A stretch of 64,000 nt of DNA from Streptomyces pilosus (lineage in GTDB: Bacteria; Actinomycetota; Actinomycetes; Streptomycetales; Streptomycetaceae): assembly GCF_014649835.1 (NCBI RefSeq), contig NZ_BMTU01000004.1, forward strand, positions 124,001 through 188,000, given 5' to 3'. How positions within the stretch are numbered: position 1 is the stretch's first letter; the number at the start of each line of letters is the position of its first letter. A model generated the notes under the pieces. It worked only from the letters and a program-made list of their open reading frames with translations, made no database searches and was not told the DNA's origin. The translations under genes and the position numbers were made by a program. Positions 1-8,363 of this stretch are shown in pieces.

Positions 1-2
1 CC

Positions 3-1181
3 GAGACGCTGATGGGCCACCCGGACGCCCCCCGGACGATCCAGCGGGCGCTCCAGGAACCGCAGGACCCCGATGTGGCCTCCCACCACAACGGCGCCGC
101 GATGGCGCGGTTCCGCTGGCTGCTGATGAGCGACCAGTTGCCCGAGGCCCGTACGGCCATCACCGCGCTGCTGCGGGAGGCGCGGCGGCGCGGCATGGTC
201 GAGAGCGAGGTGCACTTCTCGCGGCTGCTCGCCGACACCGAACTGCGCTTCGGGCACTGCGGGCGGGCCCTGGACGTGGCCGGGGAGAGCCTGCGGCTGG
301 CCCGTGACTCCGGCATCGGCGAGAGCGCCTCGGCCATGCTCGCCTCGCTCGCGGAGGCGTCGGGCGGTGACGTGGACCGGGCACTGGCGCTGGCCCGCGA
401 GTCCGCGGACCACGCCGAGGTGGACGGCGACCAGTTGTACCTCTCGCTGTCCCTGGCGGCCCTGGGCTACGCCCAGTTGGTGGCCGGGGACGCGCAGGCG
501 GCCGTGCGGTCGCTGCGCCGGGTGCGGGAGCTGGAGCACGCCATGGGCATCAGCGACCCCGCGCGGGGCCGCTGGCAGGGCGACCTCGCCGAGGCGCTGG
601 TGCGGATCGGGGAGCCCGGCGAGGCGCAGGAGCTCATCAACGTCACCCGGGTGCACGCGGTGCGGCTGAACCGGGCGAGCGTGCTGGCGGTGCTGGACCG
701 CGCGGAGGCCCTGGTGCGCGCCGCGCGCGGTGAACACCAGGCGGCTCAGGCCCAGTTGTTGTCGGCGCAGGACCGGCTCGCCAGGCTGGGCCACGGTCTG
801 GAGGAGGCCCGGGCCGCGTTCGCGCTGGCCCGGCTGCGCTCCCGGAACCCGGGGCCGGGCGGGTACGAGGAGGCGGCCCGGCTGTTCCGGCGCTGCCGCG
901 CGCTGCCCTGGCTGCGTCAGGTGGACAAGGCCGTGGCCGCCGGCCCCGCGGAGGCGGAGCCCGTGCCGGCCGCCACTCCGGCCGTGCTGGACGGGCTCGC
1001 CGCGATGGAGCGCCAGGTCGCCGCGCTGGTCATGGAGGGCGCCACCAACCGGGAGATCGCCGGCCGGCTGTTCATCAGCGTGAAGACGGTGGAGGCGACG
1101 CTCACCCGCGTCTACCGCAAGCTGGGCATACGGTCCCGGGTGGACATCGTGCGGCTGGCGGCGGGCCGCCGCTCGACCTGA
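3..1181 (+). CDS. LuxR-family transcriptional regulator, 5' end outside window
   Basis: Only the C-terminal part is present: the frame is open from base 3, so the true start lies upstream. The last ~65 residues are a LuxR/FixJ-type helix-turn-helix (TNREIAGRLFIS, then KTVEATLTRVYRKLGI). The ~300 residues before it are Ala/Leu/Arg-rich helices of TPR character, as in large ATP-binding LuxR (LAL/MalT-like) activators; an N-terminal NTPase half would be outside the window. DNA-binding function is secure from the HTH; ligand and targets are unknown. A promoter-like element with an adjacent inverted repeat lies ~65 nt past the stop and could be a target, but that is inference. Confidence 0.85.
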   Translation, partial: ETLMGHPDAPRTIQRALQEPQDPDVASHHNGAAMARFRWLLMSDQLPEARTAITALLREARRRGMVESEVHFSRLLADTELRFGHCGRALDVAGESLRLARDSGIGESASAMLASLAEASGGDVDRALALARESADHAEVDGDQLYLSLSLAALGYAQLVAGDAQAAVRSLRRVRELEHAMGISDPARGRWQGDLAEALVRIGEPGEAQELINVTRVHAVRLNRASVLAVLDRAEALVRAARGEHQAAQAQLLSAQDRLARLGHGLEEARAAFALARLRSRNPGPGGYEEAARLFRRCRALPWLRQVDKAVAAGPAEAEPVPAATPAVLDGLAAMERQVAALVMEGATNREIAGRLFISVKTVEATLTRVYRKLGIRSRVDIVRLAAGRRST

Positions 1182-1246
1182 CGTCCCCTTCCCGGGGAGG
1201 GGACCGAGGGTTTTCCCTGCCCCGCATCGCTTAGGGGGTTCCCTCA

Positions 1247-1276
1247 TTGGGAGGGCTCGCGCCGCGGTCGTAGCGT
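1247..1276 (+). promoter_or_regulatory. candidate promoter with adjacent inverted repeat
   Basis: TTGGGA (1247-1252) and TAGCGT (1271-1276) are separated by 18 nt, a fair housekeeping-type promoter. The -35 box sits in a short inverted repeat, CCCTC-att-GGGAGGG around 1241-1254, just downstream of the LuxR-type regulator. It would drive the small frame starting at 1375. This is the main signal in the 412-nt stretch 1182-1593. Confidence 0.4.
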
Positions 1277-1374
1277 GAACGCCGTGCCGCCCGCCGGGCA
1301 CACGGAGGCCGGAGCCCCCGGGCTCGACCTCCAGACCCGCGCGACCCCCCACCGGCAACCCCGTGAGGAGACCC

Positions 1375-1515
1375 ATGTCAGGGCTCGCCCGCGCACCACA
1401 GGCAGCCGCCGTGACCGCCCCGGCCGCCTCCTTCGCCCCGCGGCCGACGCGCGGGGCCCGCTCTCCGCGCCACCGCGTTCCCGGCCGCCGGGCGAGCGTT
1501 CCCACGAGTTCCTGA
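1375..1515 (+). CDS. possible small protein (46 aa), unrecognised
   Basis: ATG at 1375 is preceded by GAGGAG at 1365-1370 at good spacing, and a promoter-like element lies ~100 nt upstream. The predicted 46-residue product is Ala/Pro/Arg-rich, begins MSGLARAPQAAAV and resembles no family I know. It may be a real small gene, or the surviving 5' end of a LuxR-controlled gene whose remainder is gone, because the frame stops before the convergent gene ending at 1594. Evidence is only the RBS and promoter context. Confidence 0.3.
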   Translation: MSGLARAPQAAAVTAPAASFAPRPTRGARSPRHRVPGRRASVPTSS

Positions 1516-1593
1516 GTACCCCTCAGGTCGCAGGCCAGGGGGCGTTGCGGGCTTCCACGAGCAGCCCGCAACGCCCCCTCTCCATGTCCGGCG

Positions 1594-2712
1594 TCAGCCG
1601 CGGACCGTCCCGAAGCGGATGTCGCGGGCCGTGTCCGGGTGCATCACCCGCAGCATCCGCTCGGCCTCCGCCGTGACCTCCTCCCGCCGCGCCCGGCCGA
1701 GCGGGGCGAACGGTTCGACGACGAGGGCGTCGGCGTCCAGCCGCCACAGTCCCGCCAGGAACCCGTCGACGAGGAGCGTGCGGTGGGCGACGTTGCCGTT
1801 CCAGCTGCGGCCCCGGTACTCGGCCGGTACGACGCGGGTGCGGTCGGCGTGGGAGAGGAGCAGATTGTCGAACTCGGGCAGGAAGCGGGGCGGGGCCGGG
1901 GTGTCCGGGTCGGGACGGGGTGCGTCCGGGAGGTCGAAGAGCTCGGTGCCGCCCTCGTCCCGGAAGGTGACGAGCCGGGGACGCAGCCGTTCGAAGGCCT
2001 CGCGCAGCCGGGTCAGTCCGGACCAGGTCTGCATGTCCTTCACGGACGCGGGTCCGAAGGCGGCGAGGTAGCGCAGCACCGTGTCGTCGGGCGTCACGGG
2101 AGCCGGTTCGGCGGGACGGCCCAGCCAGTGCTCGGCGGTGGTCAGCACGACCTGCCCGCTGTGCCCCCACAGTCCGCGCGGGGTGATCTGCACGAGGGGC
2201 AGCCGGCAGCGGGCGGCGATGGCCAGGGCCTGCGGGTCGGCGTCCGGCCACTCGGCCAGCAGGGCCTCGCGCAGCTGTCCCATCGTGCGCGGTTCGGTCT
2301 CGACGAGCTCACGGGCGAGGGTGGCGAGCCGGTCCAGGTCGACGCCGGTGAGGCCCGCGCGGAACTGGTGCACCTCGCGGTCACGGGCGGGCTGCACGAG
2401 GGGCCGCAGGGTGAGGCAGTCGCGGGCGGTGTGGGTGTGGATCGTCGAGCGCATGGTGACGATGCGGACGACCTCGCGGTCGGCCATCGGCCGGGACAGC
2501 GCCTCGGGGGTGAAGTCGTCGAGGCGGGCGGCGAGCGCGTAGTAGGGCGGCTTGACGTTCTGCGCCTGGAGGCCCAGCAGATGGGCGGTGGCGTCCACGG
2601 CGGACATCGGGGAGCGGCGCAGCAGCAGCTGCCGCTCCAGCGTGGCCCGGTTGAGGGCCCGGACTCCGAGCACGCCGGCCGACGGGGTGGCGCTCCGCTT
2701 GGTCTTCGTCAT
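1594..2712 (-). CDS. winged-helix DNA-binding protein, HTH_42 / AlkZ-like
   Basis: The 372-residue product matches the HTH_42 superfamily in length and motifs: an N-terminal RATLERQLLLRR helix, then HLLGLQAQN with Gln49-x-Gln51. In this superfamily (AlkZ, AlkX, YcaQ) a QxQ or QxD motif at this place is the catalytic element of DNA glycosylases that remove bulky alkylated bases or unhook crosslinks; the same fold also includes unstudied proteins. Here the QxQ is intact, so glycosylase activity is plausible but unproven. The start is ATG at 2712. The gene is alone on the minus strand, with the plus-strand gene at 2917 diverging across ~200 nt. Confidence 0.8.
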   Translation of the reverse strand: MTKTKRSATPSAGVLGVRALNRATLERQLLLRRSPMSAVDATAHLLGLQAQNVKPPYYALAARLDDFTPEALSRPMADREVVRIVTMRSTIHTHTARDCLTLRPLVQPARDREVHQFRAGLTGVDLDRLATLARELVETEPRTMGQLREALLAEWPDADPQALAIAARCRLPLVQITPRGLWGHSGQVVLTTAEHWLGRPAEPAPVTPDDTVLRYLAAFGPASVKDMQTWSGLTRLREAFERLRPRLVTFRDEGGTELFDLPDAPRPDPDTPAPPRFLPEFDNLLLSHADRTRVVPAEYRGRSWNGNVAHRTLLVDGFLAGLWRLDADALVVEPFAPLGRARREEVTAEAERMLRVMHPDTARDIRFGTVRG

Positions 2713-2916
2713 ACCGGCACGTTAGCGGGGCTTGCGGCCAGGTCCTGTCCGCGATGCCGGAACACGTACGCCCATTCGGGACATCCCGCGGCCGGGAGTA
2801 ACGCCGCGGCGGCCGGACGGCGCTGTCCTCTACGGGCCCGTGCCTCCGTCCCGGTCGTCGCCGGACGGACGGACCGCGCCCGGCACGTCTCCCCCACACA
2901 GAAGGACAGGCACTCC

Positions 2917-3099
2917 GTGACATCCCCTCCCCCCGCCACAGATGATCTGCCGGTCTACGACGGTCTGGTCCGCGAACGCGGTGACGTCGTGGCCGAGGTG
3001 CGCGAGGTCGCCGAGCGGGCCCTGGACCAGGCCCGGCGCGGCCTGGCCGGTCACCCCGGCTCCTCCCCCGGCCCGCTCCGGGAGCGGGCGGGGCGCTGA
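2917..3099 (+). CDS. small conserved-type hypothetical protein (60 aa)
   Basis: A GTG start at 2917 follows AAGGAC at 2902-2907, giving a 60-residue acidic helical product (DLPVYDGLVRERGDVVAEV, then EVAERALDQARRGLAG). No known domain; no signal peptide or membrane segment. It lies 60 nt upstream of the pyruvyl-transferase-like gene in the same direction, so the two are probably co-transcribed. Coding is supported by the RBS, typical codon use and periodic helix composition; function unknown. Confidence 0.6.
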   Translation: MTSPPPATDDLPVYDGLVRERGDVVAEVREVAERALDQARRGLAGHPGSSPGPLRERAGR

Positions 3100-3159
3100 A
3101 CCCGCGCGGCCCGCGGCCCGGCCGGTTGCGTCGCGCCGGAGCGGGGCACTCGGGGCCGC

Positions 3160-4089
3160 GTGGACGAACGAGAACGCTCCGGGCCGGGAAGGGTCCTGCT
3201 GACCGGGTGGTTCAGCTTCCGCGACGGCGAGGCCACCGCCGGTGACGTGCTGGCGCTGCGCCGGGTGGAGGAGGTACTGCGGGGCTCCGGGACGACGTAC
3301 GACGTCGCCTGGAGCCCCGGCTTCCTGCCGGACGCGCTGCACCTGGACGCCGTACGGCCCCGTGACTACTCGCATCTGGTCTTCGTGTGCGGGCCGCTGC
3401 ACGGACCGCAGATCGAGGAACTGCACCGGCGCTTCGCGCACTGCGTGCGGATCGCCGTGGGGACGTCGGTGGTCGACCCGGCGGACCCGGCGGCGACCGG
3501 TTTCCACAGCGTGTTGGCGCGGGACGCGCCGGGCCGCGCGCCGTCCGAGGACCTGGCGGCCCGCGCCCCGGCGGTGCCCGCGCGGCCCGTGGTCGGGGTG
3601 ATCCTCACCCACGGGCAGCAGGAGTACGGGGAGCAGCGGCGGCACGGGCAGGTCGCGGACGCGGTGACCCGCTGGCTGGCCGGGAAGGACTGTGCCCGGC
3701 TGGAGCTGGAGACCCGGCTGGACACCCGTGACTGGCATCTGAGCGCGACGCCCGCGCAGGTGCAGTCCGTACTGGCGCGCCTCGACCTCGTGGTCACCGA
3801 CCGGCTGCACGGGCTGGTGCTCGCGCTGCGGGTCGGCACACCCGTGCTGGCGGTGGACCCGGTGGCGGGCGGCGCCAAGGTGAGCGCGCAGGCCCGGGCG
3901 TGCGGCTGGCCGGCGCTGCTGGCGGCGGAGCAGGTGGACGAGCGCCGGCTGGAGCGCTGGTGGGACTGGTGCCTGACCTCGGGGCGGGTGGCCGCGCGGC
4001 AGGTCCGTGACGCGTTCCGGGACGGCCGGGCGCCGGACGGGGCGGACCGTCTGCTGGAGGTGCTGGCACCGCACACCTCCGCCGGTTAG
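3160..4089 (+). CDS. polysaccharide pyruvyl transferase family protein
   Basis: The 309-residue product has the GT-B-like layout of the polysaccharide pyruvyl transferase family (CsaB/WcaK type): an N-terminal VLLTGWFSF strand-loop, a middle GVILTHG strand, and the family's key DRLHGLVLALR segment near residue 214, followed by GTPVLAVDP. Such enzymes transfer pyruvate from PEP to sugars of cell-surface polymers; some relatives do other sugar chemistry. It converges with the glycosyltransferase operon ending at 4614, which suggests shared work on a surface glycan. The GTG start at 3160 has only a weak RBS; a slightly later start is possible. Confidence 0.75.
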   Translation: MDERERSGPGRVLLTGWFSFRDGEATAGDVLALRRVEEVLRGSGTTYDVAWSPGFLPDALHLDAVRPRDYSHLVFVCGPLHGPQIEELHRRFAHCVRIAVGTSVVDPADPAATGFHSVLARDAPGRAPSEDLAARAPAVPARPVVGVILTHGQQEYGEQRRHGQVADAVTRWLAGKDCARLELETRLDTRDWHLSATPAQVQSVLARLDLVVTDRLHGLVLALRVGTPVLAVDPVAGGAKVSAQARACGWPALLAAEQVDERRLERWWDWCLTSGRVAARQVRDAFRDGRAPDGADRLLEVLAPHTSAG

Positions 4090-4181
4090 CCGCGGGGCCC
4101 GTCGGGCACTCAGGCGTCCCGCGGCCGTCGCGGCCCTCGCGGCCGTCGCGGTCCTCCCGGTCGTCCCCAGAAGGAGAGACG

Positions 4182-4490
4182 GTGTCGCCCGCTCGGCTTT
4201 CCGCACACGAACAGCGCGTCCTCGACGGCATCGAGCGGGTCCTGCGCCGCGACCGCCGGCTCGACCGGCGGTTGCGCACCATGACCGTCCACCCGGGCCC
4301 CGGCGTGCGCGGCCTCGTGTGCTGCCGCCCCCGCGGGCGGACCGTCGCCGTCCTCCTCGCGGTCTCCGTCACGCTGATGGTGACGGCGATCGCCACCTCG
4401 GCGCCGTGGGCGATCTGCTCCTTCGCCGTCCTGTGGCCGTTCACGCTCTTCGCGGCGGTCCGGCTGCTGTGCCGGTGGTCCGGCGGCTGA
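4182..4490 (+). CDS. DUF3040-like small membrane protein
   Basis: GTG at 4182 lies behind a strong AAGGAGAG ribosome-binding site (4171-4178). The 102-residue product begins with the DUF3040 signature (LSAHEQRVLDGIERVL), a short cytoplasmic helix, then two hydrophobic segments (about residues 54-71 and 75-95). DUF3040 proteins are small actinobacterial membrane proteins of unknown role. It is the last plus-strand gene before the 25-bp tandem repeat. Confidence 0.75.
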   Translation: MSPARLSAHEQRVLDGIERVLRRDRRLDRRLRTMTVHPGPGVRGLVCCRPRGRTVAVLLAVSVTLMVTAIATSAPWAICSFAVLWPFTLFAAVRLLCRWSGG

Positions 4491-4520
4491 CCGTCCGGGC
4501 CCGCGGCGCGCGGCCGGCCT

Positions 4521-4635
4521 GTGGAGCGGCGGCACGGGCCGGCCGGTGGAGCGGCGGCGCGGGTCAGCCGGTGGAGCGGCGGCGCGGGCCGGCCGGTGGA
4601 GCGGCGGCGCGGGTCAGCCGGTGTAGCGGCGGGCC
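4521..4635. repeat. 25-bp tandem repeat, about 4.6 copies
   Basis: Units starting GTGGAGCGGCGG begin at 4521, 4546, 4571, 4596 and (as GTGTAGCGGCGG) 4621, a strict 25-bp period. Units alternate between endings GGGCCGGCCG and GGGTCAGCCG, so there is also a 50-bp higher-order period. The array lies between convergent genes, and the stop codon of the minus-strand glycosyltransferase (4614-4616) falls inside the fourth unit, so length change here could shift that gene's C-terminus. Confidence 0.9.
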
Positions 4636-5510
4636 GTGGAGCCGCGCTGGGAGGGTTCCAGCAGACGCAGCCTGGACTCCACCTCGTGGGGCAGGACGCG
4701 GCGTTCGCGCAGGACCCAGGGCAGGGCCGCGGCCGCCTCGGCGAAGGCGAGCAGGGAGACCGTGTCGCGCGGCACGGTGCGCGCCAGGTTCAGGGTGCGG
4801 CGCAGCGCGGGCCCGGCCGGGCGGCGCAGCCAGGTGAACCACAGGGTGTTGCGGATGCCGTGCCTGCGGCGCAGGGTGGGGTCCCGCGCCGTGGAGGCCT
4901 GGTGGTGGACCGTCAGCGCCTCGGCGTAGGTCAGCCACCAGCCGTCGGCCGCGAGGTCGGCGGCCAGCAGTTCCTCCTCGCCGCCCAGCCAGAGCCTCGG
5001 GTGGAAGCCGCCGGCGGTGCGGAAGGCGTCGGTGCGCAGCACGGTCGCGGCGGCCAGGAACGAGCCGAGCGCCGGGCCGGGCAGCCAGGACGGGCGGGGC
5101 AGGGGCGAGTCGCGCAGCTCGCGGACGATCGGGTCCTCGGTGCCGTCGGGTTCGACGATGATCCGCGCGGTGACCGTGCCGAGCGCCGGGTGCCGGTCGA
5201 GCAGGTCGGCGGCGCCGGCCAGGGAGCCGGGCGACCACCAGGAGTCGTCGTCGCAGAAGGCGACGTAGGGGGTGCGGACCTCGCGCACGGCCAGATTGCG
5301 GCCCACGGCGCCGAGGTTGCGGCCGGGCCGCAGCAGCCGCATGCCGGGGTGGTGGCGGGCGACGGCCTCGGCGGTGCCGTCGGTGGAGCCGTTGTCGGTG
5401 ACGATCACCCGCGGCTTCTCGGGGAGCCGGGCGAGGTGGCCGAGGGTGCGCAGGAGTTCGGGACGCCGGTTGTGGGTGATGACGACGACGGTGGTGCGCG
5501 GGTCGGTCAT
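4614..5510 (-). CDS. glycosyltransferase family 2 (last gene of glycan operon)
   Basis: A 298-residue GT-A enzyme: VVVITHNRRPELLRTL at the N-terminus, nucleotide-site VTDNGSTDGT, then the metal-binding FCDDDSWWSPGSL and an acceptor-side LGGEEELLAADL motif. It transfers a sugar from a nucleotide donor, probably onto a growing surface polysaccharide. Start ATG 5510 overlaps the stop of the upstream GT2 by 4 nt (ATGA), so translation is coupled. It is a close paralogue of that upstream gene, sharing YVAF.DDDSWW.PGSL and an ALPWVLRERRVLP-type C-terminus, so the pair looks like a tandem duplication. Donor and acceptor unknown. Confidence 0.9.
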   Translation of the reverse strand: MTDPRTTVVVITHNRRPELLRTLGHLARLPEKPRVIVTDNGSTDGTAEAVARHHPGMRLLRPGRNLGAVGRNLAVREVRTPYVAFCDDDSWWSPGSLAGAADLLDRHPALGTVTARIIVEPDGTEDPIVRELRDSPLPRPSWLPGPALGSFLAAATVLRTDAFRTAGGFHPRLWLGGEEELLAADLAADGWWLTYAEALTVHHQASTARDPTLRRRHGIRNTLWFTWLRRPAGPALRRTLNLARTVPRDTVSLLAFAEAAAALPWVLRERRVLPHEVESRLRLLEPSQRGSTARRYTG

Positions 5511-6376
5511 GCGGTCGTCCCCTCCAGGAGTCGGGCGGCCCGCTCCACCTGCGGGGGAAGGGGCCTGCGCTCGCGCAGGGCGGCCGGCAGCCGGACCAGG
5601 ACCTCGCGCAGGGCACGCCGTGCGTGCCGGTCGCCGCGGGCGTCCGCGGCGAGGGCCCCGGTGCGGGCGAGGGCGTAGGGGACGGGGCGGCGCAGCCAGG
5701 CGGTCAGCGTCGCGTTGCGGAGCTGGAGCACGGGACGGCCTTCGCGGGGTGCGGGGGACGGGTGGTGGTGGGCGACGACCTCGGGGCAGTGGGTGACGCC
5801 CCAGCCGCGCGCGGCGAGGTCGTAGGCGAGCAGCGTCTCCTCGCCGGCGAAGAACAGCAGGCGGTGGAATCCGCCGGCGTCGAGGTAGGCGTCGCGGCGG
5901 ACGACGGCGCCGCAGGCGAGGAAGCCGAGCACCTGGGTGCCGGGGAGGTCGGTGGCCGGGCCGAGCGGTGAGCCGGCGAGGACGTCGTTGAGCGGGTCGG
6001 GGGTCTCGGCCGGGCCGACGAGCGTCCGGGCGGCGATCAGGCCGAGCCGGGGATGCGCGTCGAACAGTTCGGCCGCCCGGCCGAGGGATCCGGGCGCCCA
6101 CCAGGAGTCGTCGTCGCTGAACGCCACGTACGGGGTGGTGAGGGCGCGGGCGCCGTGGTTGCGGGCCAGGGCGCCGTGGTTCACGGGGAGCGCCAGGAGG
6201 CGCACCTCGGGGAAGTCGCGGGCGACCATCTCCCGGGTTCCGTCGGTGGAGGCGTTGTCGGCGACCAGGATCTCGGGCCGCTCGGGCAGTTCCAGCAGCC
6301 GCCGCAGGGTGCCGGCGAGCCGGTCGCGGCGGTCGCGGGTGGCGATGACGACGCCGAGGGGGCGGTGGCCGGTCAT
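5507..6376 (-). CDS. glycosyltransferase family 2
   Basis: A 289-residue GT-A protein with VVIATRDRRDRL, LVADNASTDGT, YVAFSDDDSWWAPGSL (DxD-type metal site) and FFAGEETLLAYDL. The ATG start at 6376 overlaps the preceding GT9 stop by 4 nt, and its own stop overlaps the next GT2 start, so it is translationally coupled on both sides. It is the tandem paralogue of the gene at 4614-5510. Role inferred: adding a sugar within the same glycan as the GT9 enzymes encoded upstream. Confidence 0.9.
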   Translation of the reverse strand: MTGHRPLGVVIATRDRRDRLAGTLRRLLELPERPEILVADNASTDGTREMVARDFPEVRLLALPVNHGALARNHGARALTTPYVAFSDDDSWWAPGSLGRAAELFDAHPRLGLIAARTLVGPAETPDPLNDVLAGSPLGPATDLPGTQVLGFLACGAVVRRDAYLDAGGFHRLLFFAGEETLLAYDLAARGWGVTHCPEVVAHHHPSPAPREGRPVLQLRNATLTAWLRRPVPYALARTGALAADARGDRHARRALREVLVRLPAALRERRPLPPQVERAARLLEGTTA

Positions 6377-7374
6377 GGGGTGCTCCCCTCGGGCAGGCGG
6401 GTCAGGGCGTGGAGGACCTCGTCGGGGGTGATGCGCAGGAGGGCCGGGCCGGGGCGGTCGCCGTGGGGGTCGCCCGGCGGGCCGTGCCACAGCGCGGTGT
6501 GGCGCGGCAGCGCGGGCGGCCCCCACTGGCTGGGCGGGACCGGGCCGAACAGGGTGACGGTCGGGGTGGCGTGGGCGACCGCGAGGTGGGCGATGCCGGT
6601 GTCGCCGCTGACGACGGCGCGGGCGCCCGCGACGAGGGCGGAGAGCCGGGCGAGGGGGAGGCCGCCGGCGAAGACGTCGGTGTCGGGCAGCGACGCCCGT
6701 TTGGCCAGGCGGGCCACCAGGTCGTCCTCGGCCGCTCCGCCGGTGACCACGACGCGCCGGCCTCGGGCGCGCAGGGCGGTCGCGACGGCGGCGTACCGCT
6801 CGACCGGCCAGCAGCGGGCGGGGGAGCCGGCGCCGGGGTGCAGGACGACCGCGCCGGGAGCGGGTGACGCGGTGGGCGGGCGGGGCAGCAGCAGATCGGT
6901 GGGGTCGGCGTCGATGCCGTACCAGCGCAGCAGCCGGCACCAGCGGTCCCGCTCGTGTTCGCCGGCGTACCAGACGGGACCCGCGATGTCCGGGGTCCCG
7001 GGATGGGCGAACGCCAGCAGCCGCGGGGGGCGCAGGGCCTGCAGCAGGCGGTGGCTGGGGGGTCCGTTGCCGTGCAGGTCGACGGCGACGTCCGGGGGCG
7101 GGCCGGTCCAGTCGAGGGTGCGCGGTACGGCACGGGAGGGCGCGGAGGCGGGCAGCAGCCGGTCGACGGCTCCGGAGGCCTCGGCGACCGGCGCGAGCGC
7201 GGCGGGGGCGGCGAGGACGAGCTCGTGGCGGGGGTGGGCCCGGCGCAGCGCCCGCAGGGCGGGGACGCCGGCCAGCAGGTCCCCGAGACCGAGGGCGCGC
7301 AGGACGAGCAGGCGCGCCGGGGGCGCGGGGGCGCCGGTCCGGGCCTCCGTGGCGGACCCCGTGCGGCCGCTCAC
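6373..7374 (-). CDS. glycosyltransferase family 9 (heptosyltransferase-like)
   Basis: A 333-residue GT-B enzyme of the WaaC/WaaF-like family: N-terminal LLVLRALGLGDLLAGVPALRAL (shown here in part), central VVLHPGAGSPARCWP nucleotide-binding segment, VVVTGGAAEDDL, and the donor-site VSGDTGIAHLAVA. The family transfers heptose or related sugars in Gram-negatives; actinobacterial members are little studied. The GTG start at 7374 (VSGRTGS) overlaps the upstream GT9 stop (GTGA). Direct neighbours are another GT9 and a heptose-bisphosphatase-like HAD protein, which favours a heptose-type donor, but that is inference. Confidence 0.9.
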   Translation of the reverse strand: MSGRTGSATEARTGAPAPPARLLVLRALGLGDLLAGVPALRALRRAHPRHELVLAAPAALAPVAEASGAVDRLLPASAPSRAVPRTLDWTGPPPDVAVDLHGNGPPSHRLLQALRPPRLLAFAHPGTPDIAGPVWYAGEHERDRWCRLLRWYGIDADPTDLLLPRPPTASPAPGAVVLHPGAGSPARCWPVERYAAVATALRARGRRVVVTGGAAEDDLVARLAKRASLPDTDVFAGGLPLARLSALVAGARAVVSGDTGIAHLAVAHATPTVTLFGPVPPSQWGPPALPRHTALWHGPPGDPHGDRPGPALLRITPDEVLHALTRLPEGSTP

Positions 7375-8363
7375 CGCAGGACCTCCACGAGTTTGTCGAC
7401 GGCGGCGACGACGTCGTACGCGGTGACCTCCTCCAGGCACGGGTGGCCCGGCACGGGGCACTGCCGGGCCCTGGTGCCGGCGCAGGGTGCCCGCTGGTCG
7501 CCGAGGAGGACGCAGGGCACGCCGTAGGGGCGCCAGCGTTCGGCGGGGACGACCGGGGAGAACAGGGACACCACCGGGGTGCCGACGGCGGCGGCGAGGT
7601 GGGCGGGGCCGGTGTTGCCGGTGACCACGCAGTCGGCCCCGGCGAGCACCCCGGCCAGTTCGGCGGCTCCGGTGCGGCCGCCGAGGTCGACGGCACGGCC
7701 GCCGGCCACGTACGCGGTCAGTTCCCGCTCCCCCGCGCCGCCGGTGACCACGACCCTGCGCCCGGCGGCGGCGAGGGCGCGCACCGTCTGCGCGCACCGG
7801 CCGGGGCTCCAGGCGCGGGCGGGCACGCTGGCGCCCGGGTGGAGGACGACGTATCCGCCGGGGCCGGTCAGTGCCCCGGTGGGGGGCGGCGGGAGGACCC
7901 GCAGCCGCGTGTCGCCGGGCCGGGGGAAGCCGGCGGCCGCGGCGAGGTCGAGGGCGGCCTCGGCCTCATGGGCCTGCGGGGCGCGCTGGTGCCGCACGTC
8001 GAGGAGGGAGCCCGGGTAGTCCTCGCTGTCGGCCGCGATGAAGCGGACCCCGGCCAGGCGCAGCAGCAGGGCGGTGGGCAGGGGCGACTGGTGGAAGGAG
8101 GTGAGGACGAGCGCGGTGTCGGCGTCGACGGCGGAGATCAGCGACTCGACCGCCGCGCGGCTGACCGCGGGCGGCTGGAACCCGGTCCAGGGGGACTCCC
8201 AGACCAGCACCTCGTCGACGCCGGGCAGCAGCCGGGCGGCGGGTTCCCCGTGCGGTCCGCAGAGCAGGGTGACGTGGCGGGCCCGGGCGGCGACGGCCCG
8301 CACGGCGGGCCCCGCGAGCAGCACGTCGCCGAAGCTGTCGAGCCGGGTGACGAGGGCCTTCAC
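7371..8363 (-). CDS. glycosyltransferase family 9 (heptosyltransferase-like)
   Basis: A 330-residue GT-B protein: ALVTRLDSFGDVLLAGPAV at the N-terminus, YVVLHPGASVPARAW, VVVTGGAGERELT, and the donor loop VTGNTGPAHLAAA. The GTG start at 8363 overlaps the HAD gene stop by 4 nt. A C-terminal Cys-containing stretch (CAGTRARQCPVPGHPC) resembles the Cys/His segment of many GT9 proteins. It is paralogous to the next gene (6373-7374), so the operon holds two tandem GT9 and two tandem GT2 genes, consistent with a disaccharide-repeat or multi-step chain assembly. Confidence 0.9.
   Translation of the reverse strand: MKALVTRLDSFGDVLLAGPAVRAVAARARHVTLLCGPHGEPAARLLPGVDEVLVWESPWTGFQPPAVSRAAVESLISAVDADTALVLTSFHQSPLPTALLLRLAGVRFIAADSEDYPGSLLDVRHQRAPQAHEAEAALDLAAAAGFPRPGDTRLRVLPPPPTGALTGPGGYVVLHPGASVPARAWSPGRCAQTVRALAAAGRRVVVTGGAGERELTAYVAGGRAVDLGGRTGAAELAGVLAGADCVVTGNTGPAHLAAAVGTPVVSLFSPVVPAERWRPYGVPCVLLGDQRAPCAGTRARQCPVPGHPCLEEVTAYDVVAAVDKLVEVLR

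Noticed and set aside
2830..4206. Long minus-strand frame across the pyruvyl-transferase region
   Set aside because: Opposite the DRLHG-bearing plus-strand gene; no domain in the minus translation.
4521..4635. CRISPR array considered for the 25-bp repeats
   Set aside because: Units are contiguous with no unique spacers and no cas genes nearby.
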